From Candidatus Melainabacteria bacterium (GTDB taxonomy: Bacteria; Cyanobacteriota; Vampirovibrionia; Obscuribacterales; Obscuribacteraceae), in assembly GCA_017307165.1 (NCBI GenBank), contig JAFKGK010000012.1, forward strand, positions 29,188 through 93,187: a stretch of 64,000 nucleotides of DNA, written 5' to 3'. Numbering within the stretch: the first letter of the stretch is position 1; every line of letters starts with the position of its first letter. The notes below the pieces were generated by a model. That model searched no databases and was not told the DNA's origin. It saw only the letters and a list, made by a program, of their open reading frames with translations. A program made the translations under genes and the position numbers. Positions 18,450 to 27,434 of the stretch are shown here, piece after piece.

Positions 18450-19928
18450 ATGACCACCCAACCGGATATTCTCATCTCGCAAGACGAGGCCTCAGACGCA
18501 CAAGAGACTGGCCCTGGTGTGGACAAATCCCGCTGGTATACAGATACAGTGATCAATGCCGAGCTGGCCGACTATGCGCCGGTAAAGGGCTGCATGGTGA
18601 TCAAGCCTTATGGCTATGCTCTCTGGGAAAACATCAAGGATGCCCTCGATCGCATGATCAAGGATACCGGGCATCAAAATGCCTATTTCCCCCTCTTCAT
18701 CCCCGAATCATTTCTCAAAAAAGAAGCAGAGCACGTCGAGGGCTTTGCCCCCGAATGCGCCGTCGTAACGCACGGCGGGGGCAAAAAGCTCGAAGAACCT
18801 TATGTGGTACGCCCCACATCCGAGACTATCATCAATTACATGTTTGCCAAATGGGTGCAATCGTGGCGCGATTTGCCGCTCCTGATTAACCAGTGGGCCA
18901 ATGTGGTGCGCTGGGAGATGCGTACCAGGCTATTTTTGCGTACTGCCGAGTTTCTCTGGCAAGAAGGTCACACCGCCCACGCCACCGAAATAGAAGCCGA
19001 AGAAGAAGCTCGCAAGATGCTGGAAGTATACCGGCAACTGGCTGAGGACTGGCTGGCACTGCCAGTCTTGACCGGCGAAAAAACAGAACGCGAACGTTTT
19101 GCCGGAGCCGTGCGCACTTACTGCATCGAAGCCATGATGAAAGACGGCAAGGCCCTGCAGGCAGGCACATCGCACTTTCTAGGACAAAATTTTGCCAAGG
19201 CTTTTGGTATAGAGTTTCAAAATCAATCAGGCCAGCTAGAGCACGCCTGGCAGACCAGCTGGGGCGTGTCGACTCGCCTGGTGGGCGCGGTGGTGCTGGG
19301 TCATGGCGACGACAAGGGTCTCATTTTGCCACCCAAGATCGCTCCTACTCAAGTAGTGATCGTGCCTATCTACAAGACCGACCAAGAAAAAGACACAGTC
19401 CTACAAAACTGTCGCACTCTCGCTCAGACGCTCAAAGAGCAAAACGTAAGAGTACATCTGGACGATCGCGACAATCTCACTCCAGGGTACAAGTTTAATC
19501 ACTGGGAACTCCGCGGAGTGCCGATAAGACTCAACGTTGGTCCACGTGACGTGGCTTCCAAGGTAGTCGAGATCGCTCGTCGAGATACCGGCGAAAAAAT
19601 CCGTGGTGTAGCCCAAAACAATATCGCCTTCGAGATCGAGGGCTTATTGGGCGCCATCCAGAAAAGCATGTTTGAAAGAGCCAAGAATTTTCGCTCGGAC
19701 AATACTCACGAGGCCAGAGATTATGCCGAGTTTAAAGACATCCTCGGTAAGGGCAATTATTTTATCCAATGCTATTTTGATGGCAATAGCGAAGACGAAG
19801 GCCGCATAAAAGAAGAAACCAAGGCCACGGTGCGCTGCATACCATTTGCTCAAGCAAATACCCCGGGCAAATGCATGTATACGGGGCGTGACACTGCGCG
19901 CAGGGTCATATTTGCGCGCTCATACTGA
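18450..19928 (+). CDS. proS: Prolyl-tRNA synthetase, archaeal/eukaryote-like type
   Basis: 492 residues from the ATG at 18450; the frame is open further upstream but crosses the promoter. Class II signatures are clear: YFPLFIPESFL with VEGFAPE, PTSETIINYMFAKW, the motif-2 loop around RWEMRTRLFLRTAEFLWQEGHTAH, and a C-terminal anticodon-binding domain. It lacks the large editing insertion of the bacterial-type enzyme, so it is the shorter type-3 form. It charges tRNA-Pro. Its TGA overlaps the ATG of the hydrolase that follows (TGATG), so the two are translationally coupled. Confidence 0.97.
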   Translation: MTTQPDILISQDEASDAQETGPGVDKSRWYTDTVINAELADYAPVKGCMVIKPYGYALWENIKDALDRMIKDTGHQNAYFPLFIPESFLKKEAEHVEGFAPECAVVTHGGGKKLEEPYVVRPTSETIINYMFAKWVQSWRDLPLLINQWANVVRWEMRTRLFLRTAEFLWQEGHTAHATEIEAEEEARKMLEVYRQLAEDWLALPVLTGEKTERERFAGAVRTYCIEAMMKDGKALQAGTSHFLGQNFAKAFGIEFQNQSGQLEHAWQTSWGVSTRLVGAVVLGHGDDKGLILPPKIAPTQVVIVPIYKTDQEKDTVLQNCRTLAQTLKEQNVRVHLDDRDNLTPGYKFNHWELRGVPIRLNVGPRDVASKVVEIARRDTGEKIRGVAQNNIAFEIEGLLGAIQKSMFERAKNFRSDNTHEARDYAEFKDILGKGNYFIQCYFDGNSEDEGRIKEETKATVRCIPFAQANTPGKCMYTGRDTARRVIFARSY

Positions 19929-20746
19929 TGCGCCCTTTTGGCACTGACATCTCGATAGATCTGCCAGACGGAGAAAGTCTAGCGGCCACACTGCATACTG
20001 GTACCACCTGTAATGGCAGCGCAGCCAAAACCCATCGCGGCATCCTGCTCTTGCATGGTCTCGGCGGCACCCGTCACGAGCACAACGGCAATTTTATCAG
20101 GCTGGCAGCCGCTCTTGCCGACATTGGCATGACGGTCCTGCGCATTGATTTTAGAGGATGCGGTGAGTCGAGTGGCGAGCCCGGGAGCTTTACCATTGCC
20201 AGCATGATCCAAGATGCTGTGACAGCTACACGCTATCTACTTGATGAGATGCAGGTGGAGACCATCGACCTGCTCGGCTTCAGCCTGGGTGGCACCATAG
20301 CGCCATTGGCCGCGGCAGAAATGATCGACAGATATCCAATCCGCAGCCTTATCATGTGGCAGACATCATTTGATCTTTTAGCAGATCTCAAGGCTATATT
20401 TGGGCCGCTAGCACTCACTCGCGTGAGGCCACGCAAGTCGCTGGCCAATATCAGGCTGGGCCTCATCACTCTCAATCAGACTTTCACCCAGGAGTTGCAA
20501 ACAGCACCGGAACAAATCGGCCTGGCGCTTGACAAATTAACCTTGCGCATACCTCTGCTAATTGTGCGCAGCCAAAATGACGAAGTGGTAGCGCGTCGAC
20601 CGCACCAATACCAGTGGCACGAGCCCCAAGGCGCGCTTGACATCAAGCATTGCACGATCCTCGATGCCGACCATGGCTTAAGTCGAACGGCCCATCTGGT
20701 CGAGGCCACGCAGATTACATGCGACTTTCTCTGTCGACTGACATAA
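19928..20746 (+). CDS. Alpha/beta hydrolase
   Basis: 272 residues, no signal peptide. LLHGLGG near 40 forms the oxyanion loop, DFRGCGESSG matches the next conserved turn, and the nucleophile elbow is LGFSLGG near 115. Late Asp (SQNDEVV) and His (DADHGL) complete the triad. Similar proteins are acyl esterases or lipases of small substrates. Start overlaps the proS stop by one base, so expression is tied to proS; no functional link is known. Confidence 0.92.
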   Translation: MRPFGTDISIDLPDGESLAATLHTGTTCNGSAAKTHRGILLLHGLGGTRHEHNGNFIRLAAALADIGMTVLRIDFRGCGESSGEPGSFTIASMIQDAVTATRYLLDEMQVETIDLLGFSLGGTIAPLAAAEMIDRYPIRSLIMWQTSFDLLADLKAIFGPLALTRVRPRKSLANIRLGLITLNQTFTQELQTAPEQIGLALDKLTLRIPLLIVRSQNDEVVARRPHQYQWHEPQGALDIKHCTILDADHGLSRTAHLVEATQITCDFLCRLT

Positions 20747-20912
20747 AAAATAGTTTCATGCAAATATGCCACCAGCGCTGGCTTATATAGCTTTGGCTGT
20801 CATAGATTTTAGTCAAGCATTTTTATTTTTACAGCAAGGACCTTTTCGACTCTTATCTAAGCACTTTTATTTTTTTGTTGCCGTGCGCCAGCGCTTGCAT
20901 TATCTTTGAGTG

Positions 20913-22373
20913 ATGTTCGACTTGCTCGAGATAGCTCTAGGCCGCGCCCAGGATCTCAAAGCCGATTTTTGCGACCTGCGCCTCGTCGATGAGACGAGTG
21001 AGATGCTACGCTACAAAAACCGGTCTCTAGCCGAGCTGAGTCGCGAGACATCGATCGGGATAGGCATAAGAGTCCTGCATGATGGCGGATGGGGCTTTTC
21101 AGCCACCCAGTCGCTTGCACCTTCAGACATTGTCGCAGCAGTGGACACGGCACTGGCCCTTGCTAAAGCATCTTCTGCGACCTTCACAGCAGCGAGGCAG
21201 GGCTATCGGTTGGCACCGGAGCCGGCCTGGCAAGAGCGATGGTTGGGACCATGCCAAAAGGACCCCTTTAGCATCCAGATCGAAGACAAACTAGCACTTT
21301 TGCAAGTTTGTGCAGATGAGATGGCGGCAGTGCCGGGGATTACGCTTTCTCAAGGTTTTTTGCATTTCATCCGCACCGATAAATATTTTGCCTCGACAGA
21401 AGGCGCACGCATCCATCAGACCATGTACAGGACGGGATGCCTGATCGAAGCTACAGCGTCCGATGATCAGGATATACAGCGGCGCTCCTACCCATGCAGT
21501 TTTGGTCAATACGAGTCGGCAGGGTATGAGATGGTGGAGCATTGGGCAATGCAAGACCACGCGCGCCGCATCGCGACAGAGGCAGTGGAGCTGCTTACTG
21601 CCGATCGCTGCCCGGAAGGCTATTTTGATACCATTCTCGGTGGCTCGCAGCTTGGTTTGCAGATCCACGAGTCAATGGGCCACCCAAGCGAATTGGATAG
21701 AGCTCTAGGCGAAGAAATCAACTTTGCTGGAGCATCCTTTCTCAAACCAGAGCTGATCAACAATCTCCGCTACGGCTCGCCACTAGTGCACCTGGTCGCC
21801 GACGCCACTGCTACTGGTGCCCTGGGATCGTTTGGATATGACGACGAAGGCGTCCAGGCTCAGAGGATTGACCTGGTCAAAGACGGCATATTCAAGGGTT
21901 ATTTGAGTTCGCGAGACACGGCATCCATTCTTGGGTTGGAGCGATCCGGTGGGTGCATGCGTGCACAAAACTGGTGTTTTCAGCCAATCATCCGTATGAC
22001 CAATATCTCACTCGAACCAGGCAAAACGCCATGCTCGCTCGACGAGCTGATTTCCGATACCGGCTCAGGTCTTTATCTCGAGACCAACCGCTCCTGGTCG
22101 ATCGATTCGATGCGCTACAACTTTCAGTTTTCAACCGAATATGCTCGCGAGATCAAAAATGGCAAGCTCGGTCGCTTGCTCAAAAATCCCAGCTACAGCG
22201 GCATCACCACCGATTTTTGGCAAAGCATGGATGCCCTCTGTGACCGAGAGAGTTGGGTACAGTGGGGTACGCCCAATTGCGGCAAAGGGCAGCCCATGCA
22301 GGTCATGTGGACAGGACACGGTGCAGCCCCGGCGCGTTTTCGTCGACTCAAGATAGGTGCTGCCAATGCTTGA
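20913..22373 (+). CDS. tldD: TldD-family metalloprotease
   Basis: 486 residues. The family's zinc motif appears as IHESMGHPSELDR (H-E-x-x-x-H) near 252-264, with the conserved GSFGYDDEGV and later tail. TldD and TldE form a heterodimer in which TldD holds the metal and cuts unfolded peptides; in enterobacteria they mature microcin B17 and degrade antitoxin CcdA. The 3' end overlaps the start of the next gene by 8 bases, as expected for a co-translated pair. Start chosen at ATG rather than the GTG three bases earlier. Confidence 0.95.
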   Translation: MFDLLEIALGRAQDLKADFCDLRLVDETSEMLRYKNRSLAELSRETSIGIGIRVLHDGGWGFSATQSLAPSDIVAAVDTALALAKASSATFTAARQGYRLAPEPAWQERWLGPCQKDPFSIQIEDKLALLQVCADEMAAVPGITLSQGFLHFIRTDKYFASTEGARIHQTMYRTGCLIEATASDDQDIQRRSYPCSFGQYESAGYEMVEHWAMQDHARRIATEAVELLTADRCPEGYFDTILGGSQLGLQIHESMGHPSELDRALGEEINFAGASFLKPELINNLRYGSPLVHLVADATATGALGSFGYDDEGVQAQRIDLVKDGIFKGYLSSRDTASILGLERSGGCMRAQNWCFQPIIRMTNISLEPGKTPCSLDELISDTGSGLYLETNRSWSIDSMRYNFQFSTEYAREIKNGKLGRLLKNPSYSGITTDFWQSMDALCDRESWVQWGTPNCGKGQPMQVMWTGHGAAPARFRRLKIGAANA

Positions 22374-23781
22374 CACTGATGCTGCAATCATCCTGATCGA
22401 TCGCCTGCTCAAAGACGTCGGCACTCGGCAAGATGCAGGCAGGCTAGCATTTGCCGAAGTCCAGATCGATAGCTCCAGTCAGGCGACTTCGAGATTTGCA
22501 AACAGTCATATGACCCAAAACCAGGCTCAGGATGCGACCACCGTGTCTCTGCATCTGGCTGGCCGAGAGAGCGAGTGCCGCCTGTCGACGCAAGATATCT
22601 CGACTGGCGGCCTTGCAAGGCTTGTCGATGATGCATATGCGGCACTCATGCTCTTGCCTGCAGCAAAAGATCCACCAGCGGAGACTGCCGAGCCGTCTGA
22701 CCTGATCGATAGCGGTCAGATACTGGACGAGAGTAGATACGACCCCGCTTGCGCAGCACTAGATGCCAGTGAACGCGGCAAGGCCATCAAGAGGATGATC
22801 CAAAAAGCAGACGGCAACGATCAGCCGGAGGCTATCCAACTCGCCGGCATCCTCGCTAACGGCCAAAGACTAGTGGCCTTTGGCAACAGCCGCGGCGTGA
22901 GGCGGGTATACAGGGAGACATTTATCGAGTCCTCTCTGACCGGAGTGATCCGCAATTGCGACGGCTCTAATGCCACTGGCTGGGCCAAGGGACACCAAAC
23001 GTCCATGCGGGACCTGGATCTAGACGCCCTGACCGATCGTGCTCTGGCTATTACGGCCCGTGCTCGCAATCCCCGAGAGATTGCGCCAGGCAAATACAGA
23101 GTCTTGCTGGAGGCAGAGGCAGTCCTCGACTTGCTCGGTTTTATCTGGTGGGACTTTGCTGCCACCAGCCATCTAGATCGCCTCAGCCCGCTGGCGGGCA
23201 AGATTGGAGAGCAAATCTTTGGATCAAATGTCAGTCTGCGCGACGATGTATTTCACCCTTTGCAGTCGGGCCCTCGATTTGACGGTTCAGGATACGATCG
23301 CAAAACTGTCGATCTGGTCAAAGACGGTGTGCTGACTGGCCTGGTCACAGGCTCCAGATCCTCGCGTAGACTATCCGCACTTTCTCCTGACATACAGCTC
23401 ACCGGACACGGACTCCCCGAGCCATCGGCCATGGGCGAGATACCGGCCAATCCGGTTTTTCTACCTTCTGATCCACGATCAATGACTATCGCTATCGATG
23501 ACAGCGTGCCCACCATAGTCCTCAACAGGGTCTGGTATGTGCGAGAGGTCGACCCCAGTCGCAAGCTCTTGACCGGCATGACCAGAGACGGCATTTTTAT
23601 GGGAGGCCAGGAGCCACTCAAAAACATGCGTTTCAACATCAGCCTCATGGATATGCTGCAATCAAAGTCTATCGTCGCCATGGGTCCTGCTCGCAGAGCA
23701 GCTGGCGAAGAGACCTTTCCTGCCATAGTGCCATCCATGATCGTGGATGATTTCAACTTTACAGAGACGACAAAGTTTTGA
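22366..23781 (+). CDS. tldE: TldE/PmbA-family partner protease subunit
   Basis: About 471 residues from the ATG at 22366, with AGG eight bases upstream. It has the TldD/PmbA fold but no H-E-x-x-x-H motif, as expected of the TldE partner; a late GIFMGGQEPLKNMRFNIS segment and the C-terminal half match PmbA. It should form the active complex with TldD. No microcin precursor or toxin-antitoxin pair is recognisable nearby, so the substrate is unknown. Confidence 0.92.
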   Translation: MLDTDAAIILIDRLLKDVGTRQDAGRLAFAEVQIDSSSQATSRFANSHMTQNQAQDATTVSLHLAGRESECRLSTQDISTGGLARLVDDAYAALMLLPAAKDPPAETAEPSDLIDSGQILDESRYDPACAALDASERGKAIKRMIQKADGNDQPEAIQLAGILANGQRLVAFGNSRGVRRVYRETFIESSLTGVIRNCDGSNATGWAKGHQTSMRDLDLDALTDRALAITARARNPREIAPGKYRVLLEAEAVLDLLGFIWWDFAATSHLDRLSPLAGKIGEQIFGSNVSLRDDVFHPLQSGPRFDGSGYDRKTVDLVKDGVLTGLVTGSRSSRRLSALSPDIQLTGHGLPEPSAMGEIPANPVFLPSDPRSMTIAIDDSVPTIVLNRVWYVREVDPSRKLLTGMTRDGIFMGGQEPLKNMRFNISLMDMLQSKSIVAMGPARRAAGEETFPAIVPSMIVDDFNFTETTKF

Positions 23782-23821
23782 TTCAAACGTTCGCTCTATA
23801 AACAGATAAACGGAGTTTGCC

Positions 23822-24652
23822 ATGCAATTCGCAAGCAAGCCTCTGGACCTCGTGCTCGGGGCCGGAGGAGTAAAAGGCTTTGGCCATATCGGCGTACTCA
23901 AAGCCATCAAGGCACTCGGTGTGCCGATTGGCACTGTCACCGGCGTCAGCGTGGGTTCCCTCGTCGCCGCTCTTCATACCAATGGTTTAGACTGCGAGGC
24001 ACTGTTCGACCAGATGCTCGCAGGGCTCAAAAATCGTGACAATCCTCTGGCCATGCTAGAGACGATGACTCTCAGTGATCCCATCAGTCTAATGATCGGC
24101 GGCCCAGTCGACCTTTCCGTGCCCATGAGACGTCTGGTCAAAGACCTCGAACTGTCTCCACGAGACGATCTGCGCATAGTCGCCTGCGACTACTTTGCCA
24201 AGGTACCCGTGCCGTTTCAAGGGCAGGACTACGATCTAGCTACCGCTCTGACGGCAAGCTGCGCACTACCCACGGTGCTACGCCCAGTCTGGCATCGCGA
24301 TCCAAAGACCGGTGCCATGCGTCTGCTCGTCGATGGCGCTGTCTATCACTACAATCCTACCGATTTTAGCGAGGCACCTGCCATCGTCGTTTCATTTAGA
24401 CCAGCGACCTCCTGGCCTTCCGGTTACCGCTTCAAAAACCCGATGGATGCGTATTTTCACATGCGCGAAATGTACTATCCCATCGCCGGTCATCGTCGTC
24501 ACGTCGATGCTCAAAAGCACATCCTGCTAGAGATTGGACTCAAAGATGTAGCTGGTCTCAACTATGGCATTGACGAGCAAGTCTGCCGGGCGTTGGTAGA
24601 AGACGGCTACCGCACGGCAATGGACAGGCTCTCAAAACTATCGCCGGCCTGA
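23822..24652 (+). CDS. Patatin-like phospholipase
   Basis: 276 residues, GGAG upstream. The oxyanion loop GAGGVKGFGHIGVLKA lies at 14-28, the nucleophile elbow GVSVGS has Ser at 43, and the catalytic Asp is in VDGA near 171, giving an intact Ser-Asp dyad. It hydrolyses acyl chains of lipids and is probably cytosolic. It follows tldE by 40 bases and ends at a strong terminator, so tldD-tldE-patatin may be one unit. Confidence 0.93.
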   Translation: MQFASKPLDLVLGAGGVKGFGHIGVLKAIKALGVPIGTVTGVSVGSLVAALHTNGLDCEALFDQMLAGLKNRDNPLAMLETMTLSDPISLMIGGPVDLSVPMRRLVKDLELSPRDDLRIVACDYFAKVPVPFQGQDYDLATALTASCALPTVLRPVWHRDPKTGAMRLLVDGAVYHYNPTDFSEAPAIVVSFRPATSWPSGYRFKNPMDAYFHMREMYYPIAGHRRHVDAQKHILLEIGLKDVAGLNYGIDEQVCRALVEDGYRTAMDRLSKLSPA

Positions 24653-24660
24653 ACTATGTA

Positions 24661-24702
24661 TGAGAAGGATGCACCACATCCAGTGCGTCCTTCTCATTTT
24701 TC
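24661..24702 (+). terminator. Intrinsic terminator after tldD-tldE-patatin
   Basis: A 13-14-bp stem (24661-24674 with 24683-24696, one U-G pair), 8-base loop, then TTTTTC and further T-rich sequence. Confidence 0.92.
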
Positions 24703-24791
24703 TTATCTTTTTTTTCTCTGCTGCCTTTTAAATGCAAAATATATACCACCTGTTTTAGTATCTCTTGGTGATCCATTAAGCGCTATCCCCC

Positions 24792-24797
24792 TATAAT
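24792..24797 (+). promoter_or_regulatory. -10 box of the TPR membrane protein
   Basis: TATAAT ends 18 bases before the ATG, so the leader is only about a dozen bases and carries no ribosome site. No clear -35. Confidence 0.5.
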
Positions 24798-24815
24798 GGG
24801 CTAAAATAGACCCAA

Positions 24816-26789
24816 ATGAACGAAAATCACGAAACAGGGGCCAGTATCGACGTCGAACGTGCTCTCAAAGAGGCTACCATCTCTTTGAGGACAGGCAAGT
24901 CCGCACTCGAGAACGAAAATTATCAGCTGGCCGAGCCTCTTTTGATCAAGGCACTGGATGCGTTCGAATTAGCTGGCGCTAAAAGCAGCAATGATTATTT
25001 TTCTTGCCTGCATACACTGGCCGATACTTATTTTCATCTCAAACGTTTTTATGAGGCCAAGGCCTATTACGAGCGTTTGTCTGTAGCTCGCCTCAAAAAC
25101 GAAGGCTCCAATGACGCTCAAGTAGTTGTGGCATTGCTCAAACTGGCCTCCACTCAAGAAAAATTGCATGAGTATGCAGACGCTCTCAATACTTACGATT
25201 TAATCCTCGAACTAACCGAGTCCACAATCCCGCAAGGCCACGCACTGATGGGAGTGGTACTCGAATCCATCGAGGTTTTTGTCGATCGTCATGTCGTTGA
25301 CGATCGCGAACGCACGACCAGGCTAGAGGCCATCGCACAAAAAAAAGCAAGATCTGGTTTCGATCCAAACCTGCATCTAACTCAATCCAGCGTAGATCTC
25401 CAGGCAATCGCCGAACTCGAAGCCGACACCAACGCTCACCTACTTGCTCAAGACCCAGAGCAATTGCGCAAGACTCTCGGCTCCTGGACCAATCCCGAAT
25501 TGACAGTCTGGGCTGGTTATTTGCGCAATCGACAACAGCAAAAGTCCGAAGAGGAGTCAAAATCGACTCCGGTGCCGCATTTGGACCAGCAGAGCCAGAG
25601 CGCTCAAATGGCATACAACGTGACCGAACAAGAACTCACCGCCCAGAGGCTGGCCAATCTCAAACAGCACAAACCGACCCACGAGCCCAAACTGGCCAAA
25701 GCCCGACAAGAGGCAAAAGCCGCAAAAGGACTGCCTGATGTGCCGACATCGAGATCAAATATCGATCTCAAGTCGCCATTCAAAGATGAGGGTCGCAACA
25801 AATCCATCAAAAAAATCGATACAGATAAGCGACCATTCAATCCTTTACCCGCGATCAGCGCCCTGTGCGTTGCCGGTATTATATGCGGTGCAGTGTGGTT
25901 TGCCCATGAGTACACCAAAACCATGGTCACAGGCAAGGACAAGGCTCCAGCTCAATACAAATTAGATCTCAACGGCCGTAGTTTTCAGACAATCGACGGC
26001 AAGATCAAGGTGAGATTTATTGCCAACCATTTTGTGCAGGTAGACATCACTCGCGATGCTGATGCACTGGATAGCAATACAGTCGAATACAAAGACTCGC
26101 GACAAAAAGCCGAAGGTCCCCTGGCTCAGCTTGCAGCCTACGGTCACAACACGGTGGTATTTAAGCTCTCCAATCAGTATAAAAGCCTAGAATTGCCCGG
26201 AGGCGTGGTTCTCTACGAAGATGGTGCGCCAGGCAAATTGATAACAGACAAAATGCAAAAAATGTCCATGGCAGCTCAATCATTTTTTGCTACTCACGAT
26301 CACGTCTATCCCACCGGAGAGGCTGATTTTGCCGACTCCGGCACCAATTTTTCTTACGAAAACCCTTTGTCAGGCCAGATCCGCAAACCTGTGGTCAATG
26401 TAATCAATCAAGCTGGCGGCAAATTTGACGAGGTCTTTGTCGAGCAACTGCAGTCCATGCGTGATCGCGATCCCAAATTTGCTGCCGACGAGGCTCGGGC
26501 CGAAGACTCACAGGCAGGTTTGATCGAGTGCCTGGCTATCATGCCCGATCCAGGCGCTGATCCAGACAAGGCCGGGTGTGGAATGCTCATGAGAGCATAT
26601 GATGAAAAAGGCAAGCTGATCATGTCCGGAGATCGGGACAAAGCCTATGTGATTGCGCTCAAAAACGGCATTGCGCTAGACGCCAGCAAGGCCAGCCGCA
26701 AAAAGAGCGTTCCTGCCTTCAATATGCCGTCCAGTGCGGTGGTGGCAGTAGAAATAATGGATAAGACAGTAGAAAAATCAGATCAGTGA
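24816..26789 (+). CDS. Large TPR-containing single-span membrane protein
   Basis: 657 residues. Residues 12-150 form tetratricopeptide-like helices (AEPLLIKALDAFELAG, YFHLKRFYEAKAYYERL, YADALNTYDLIL). A charged linker with many Lys and Gln follows, then one membrane helix near 345-366. The 290-residue outer domain is beta-rich, ends in a Lys/Ser tail and is not recognised. Layout suggests a cytosolic interaction platform coupled to an exported domain. A+T-rich codons (AAA, TTT) contrast with the genes around 28-34 kb. Confidence 0.85.
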   Translation: MNENHETGASIDVERALKEATISLRTGKSALENENYQLAEPLLIKALDAFELAGAKSSNDYFSCLHTLADTYFHLKRFYEAKAYYERLSVARLKNEGSNDAQVVVALLKLASTQEKLHEYADALNTYDLILELTESTIPQGHALMGVVLESIEVFVDRHVVDDRERTTRLEAIAQKKARSGFDPNLHLTQSSVDLQAIAELEADTNAHLLAQDPEQLRKTLGSWTNPELTVWAGYLRNRQQQKSEEESKSTPVPHLDQQSQSAQMAYNVTEQELTAQRLANLKQHKPTHEPKLAKARQEAKAAKGLPDVPTSRSNIDLKSPFKDEGRNKSIKKIDTDKRPFNPLPAISALCVAGIICGAVWFAHEYTKTMVTGKDKAPAQYKLDLNGRSFQTIDGKIKVRFIANHFVQVDITRDADALDSNTVEYKDSRQKAEGPLAQLAAYGHNTVVFKLSNQYKSLELPGGVVLYEDGAPGKLITDKMQKMSMAAQSFFATHDHVYPTGEADFADSGTNFSYENPLSGQIRKPVVNVINQAGGKFDEVFVEQLQSMRDRDPKFAADEARAEDSQAGLIECLAIMPDPGADPDKAGCGMLMRAYDEKGKLIMSGDRDKAYVIALKNGIALDASKASRKKSVPAFNMPSSAVVAVEIMDKTVEKSDQ

Positions 26790-26811
26790 TATAGTATAGT
26801 AAGTCGGAGCA

Positions 26812-26840
26812 AAAAGAAAAGAGAGCGGCTTGCGCCGCTC
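26812..26840 (-). terminator. Intrinsic terminator after the HD hydrolase
   Basis: On the minus strand GAGCGGC pairs with GCCGCTC around a 4-base loop, followed by TCTTTTCTTTTTG. Confidence 0.85.
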
Positions 26841-26854
26841 CCTTCTCAGAGATC

Positions 26855-27361
26855 TCAGTCAGCCAAAAGGCTATTGAGATGCGCCCACAGAGGAGCAAGC
26901 TCGACGTCGCTGGCGTCGTAGAGGACCCGAACAAACTCGGCATGCTCGTACTTGTAGGTAGCGTACTTTTTGGGGCTCGTGGCCTTGCTCTGTCGCACAT
27001 TGGCGATGCGATCGCAGAGCTTGGCGATCAGACCGAGGCGGTTGGCCGCGATCTTGGGCAAGGTCTTGGCCTTGCGCTCTGCACGTGTCTCACCCGGCTC
27101 GTCGGTGACGGCATCGATGCCATCCACGACGGGCACAGGGAAACCGACATAGAGCATGTCGGAGCGAGTCTTTTTGGTGTCTTCGCCCACGTCATGACCC
27201 CAGCAGGTCATGAGGACATGCGGCGAGGTGAATCCAAACTCGATGGCCACGGAGACCACCGCTTCCAGATGAAATTGATACGGTTGATCACCGTACATCT
27301 GGTCCCCGTGGGCGAGCACGCACCACTGGGCATACCACGGAAGTTGATGGAAGGGAGTCAT
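26855..27361 (-). CDS. SpoT-type HD hydrolase (small alarmone hydrolase candidate)
   Basis: 168 residues, AGGA upstream. The (p)ppGpp hydrolase motifs are in order: AHGDQMYGDQPYQFH (17-31, first metal His and the substrate region), GHDVGEDT (55-62, HD and ED motifs), and KLCDRIANVR (114-123, matching KLADRLxNMR). Length and content match the single-domain Mesh1-like hydrolases, with no synthetase, TGS or ACT domain. It probably removes pyrophosphate from (p)ppGpp or acts as an NADPH phosphatase, as Mesh1 enzymes can. It is a lone gene after the malic enzyme. Activity is inferred; the motif match is direct. Confidence 0.85.
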   Translation of the reverse strand: MTPFHQLPWYAQWCVLAHGDQMYGDQPYQFHLEAVVSVAIEFGFTSPHVLMTCWGHDVGEDTKKTRSDMLYVGFPVPVVDGIDAVTDEPGETRAERKAKTLPKIAANRLGLIAKLCDRIANVRQSKATSPKKYATYKYEHAEFVRVLYDASDVELAPLWAHLNSLLAD

Positions 27362-27434
27362 GACGGGGTTCCTTTTTGCTAGATTTTACGAAGTGTCGGG
27401 ACTCATGAGTCGCGCGGCTCCTTGAGGTTTATTT

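Noticed and set aside
20772..20781. CCAGCGCTGG palindrome before tldD
   Set aside because: Ten bases with no spacer or partner; not enough to call an operator.
26790..26811. TATAGTATAGT run resembling a promoter
   Set aside because: No gene follows on plus, and it lies just beyond the HD gene's terminator on minus.
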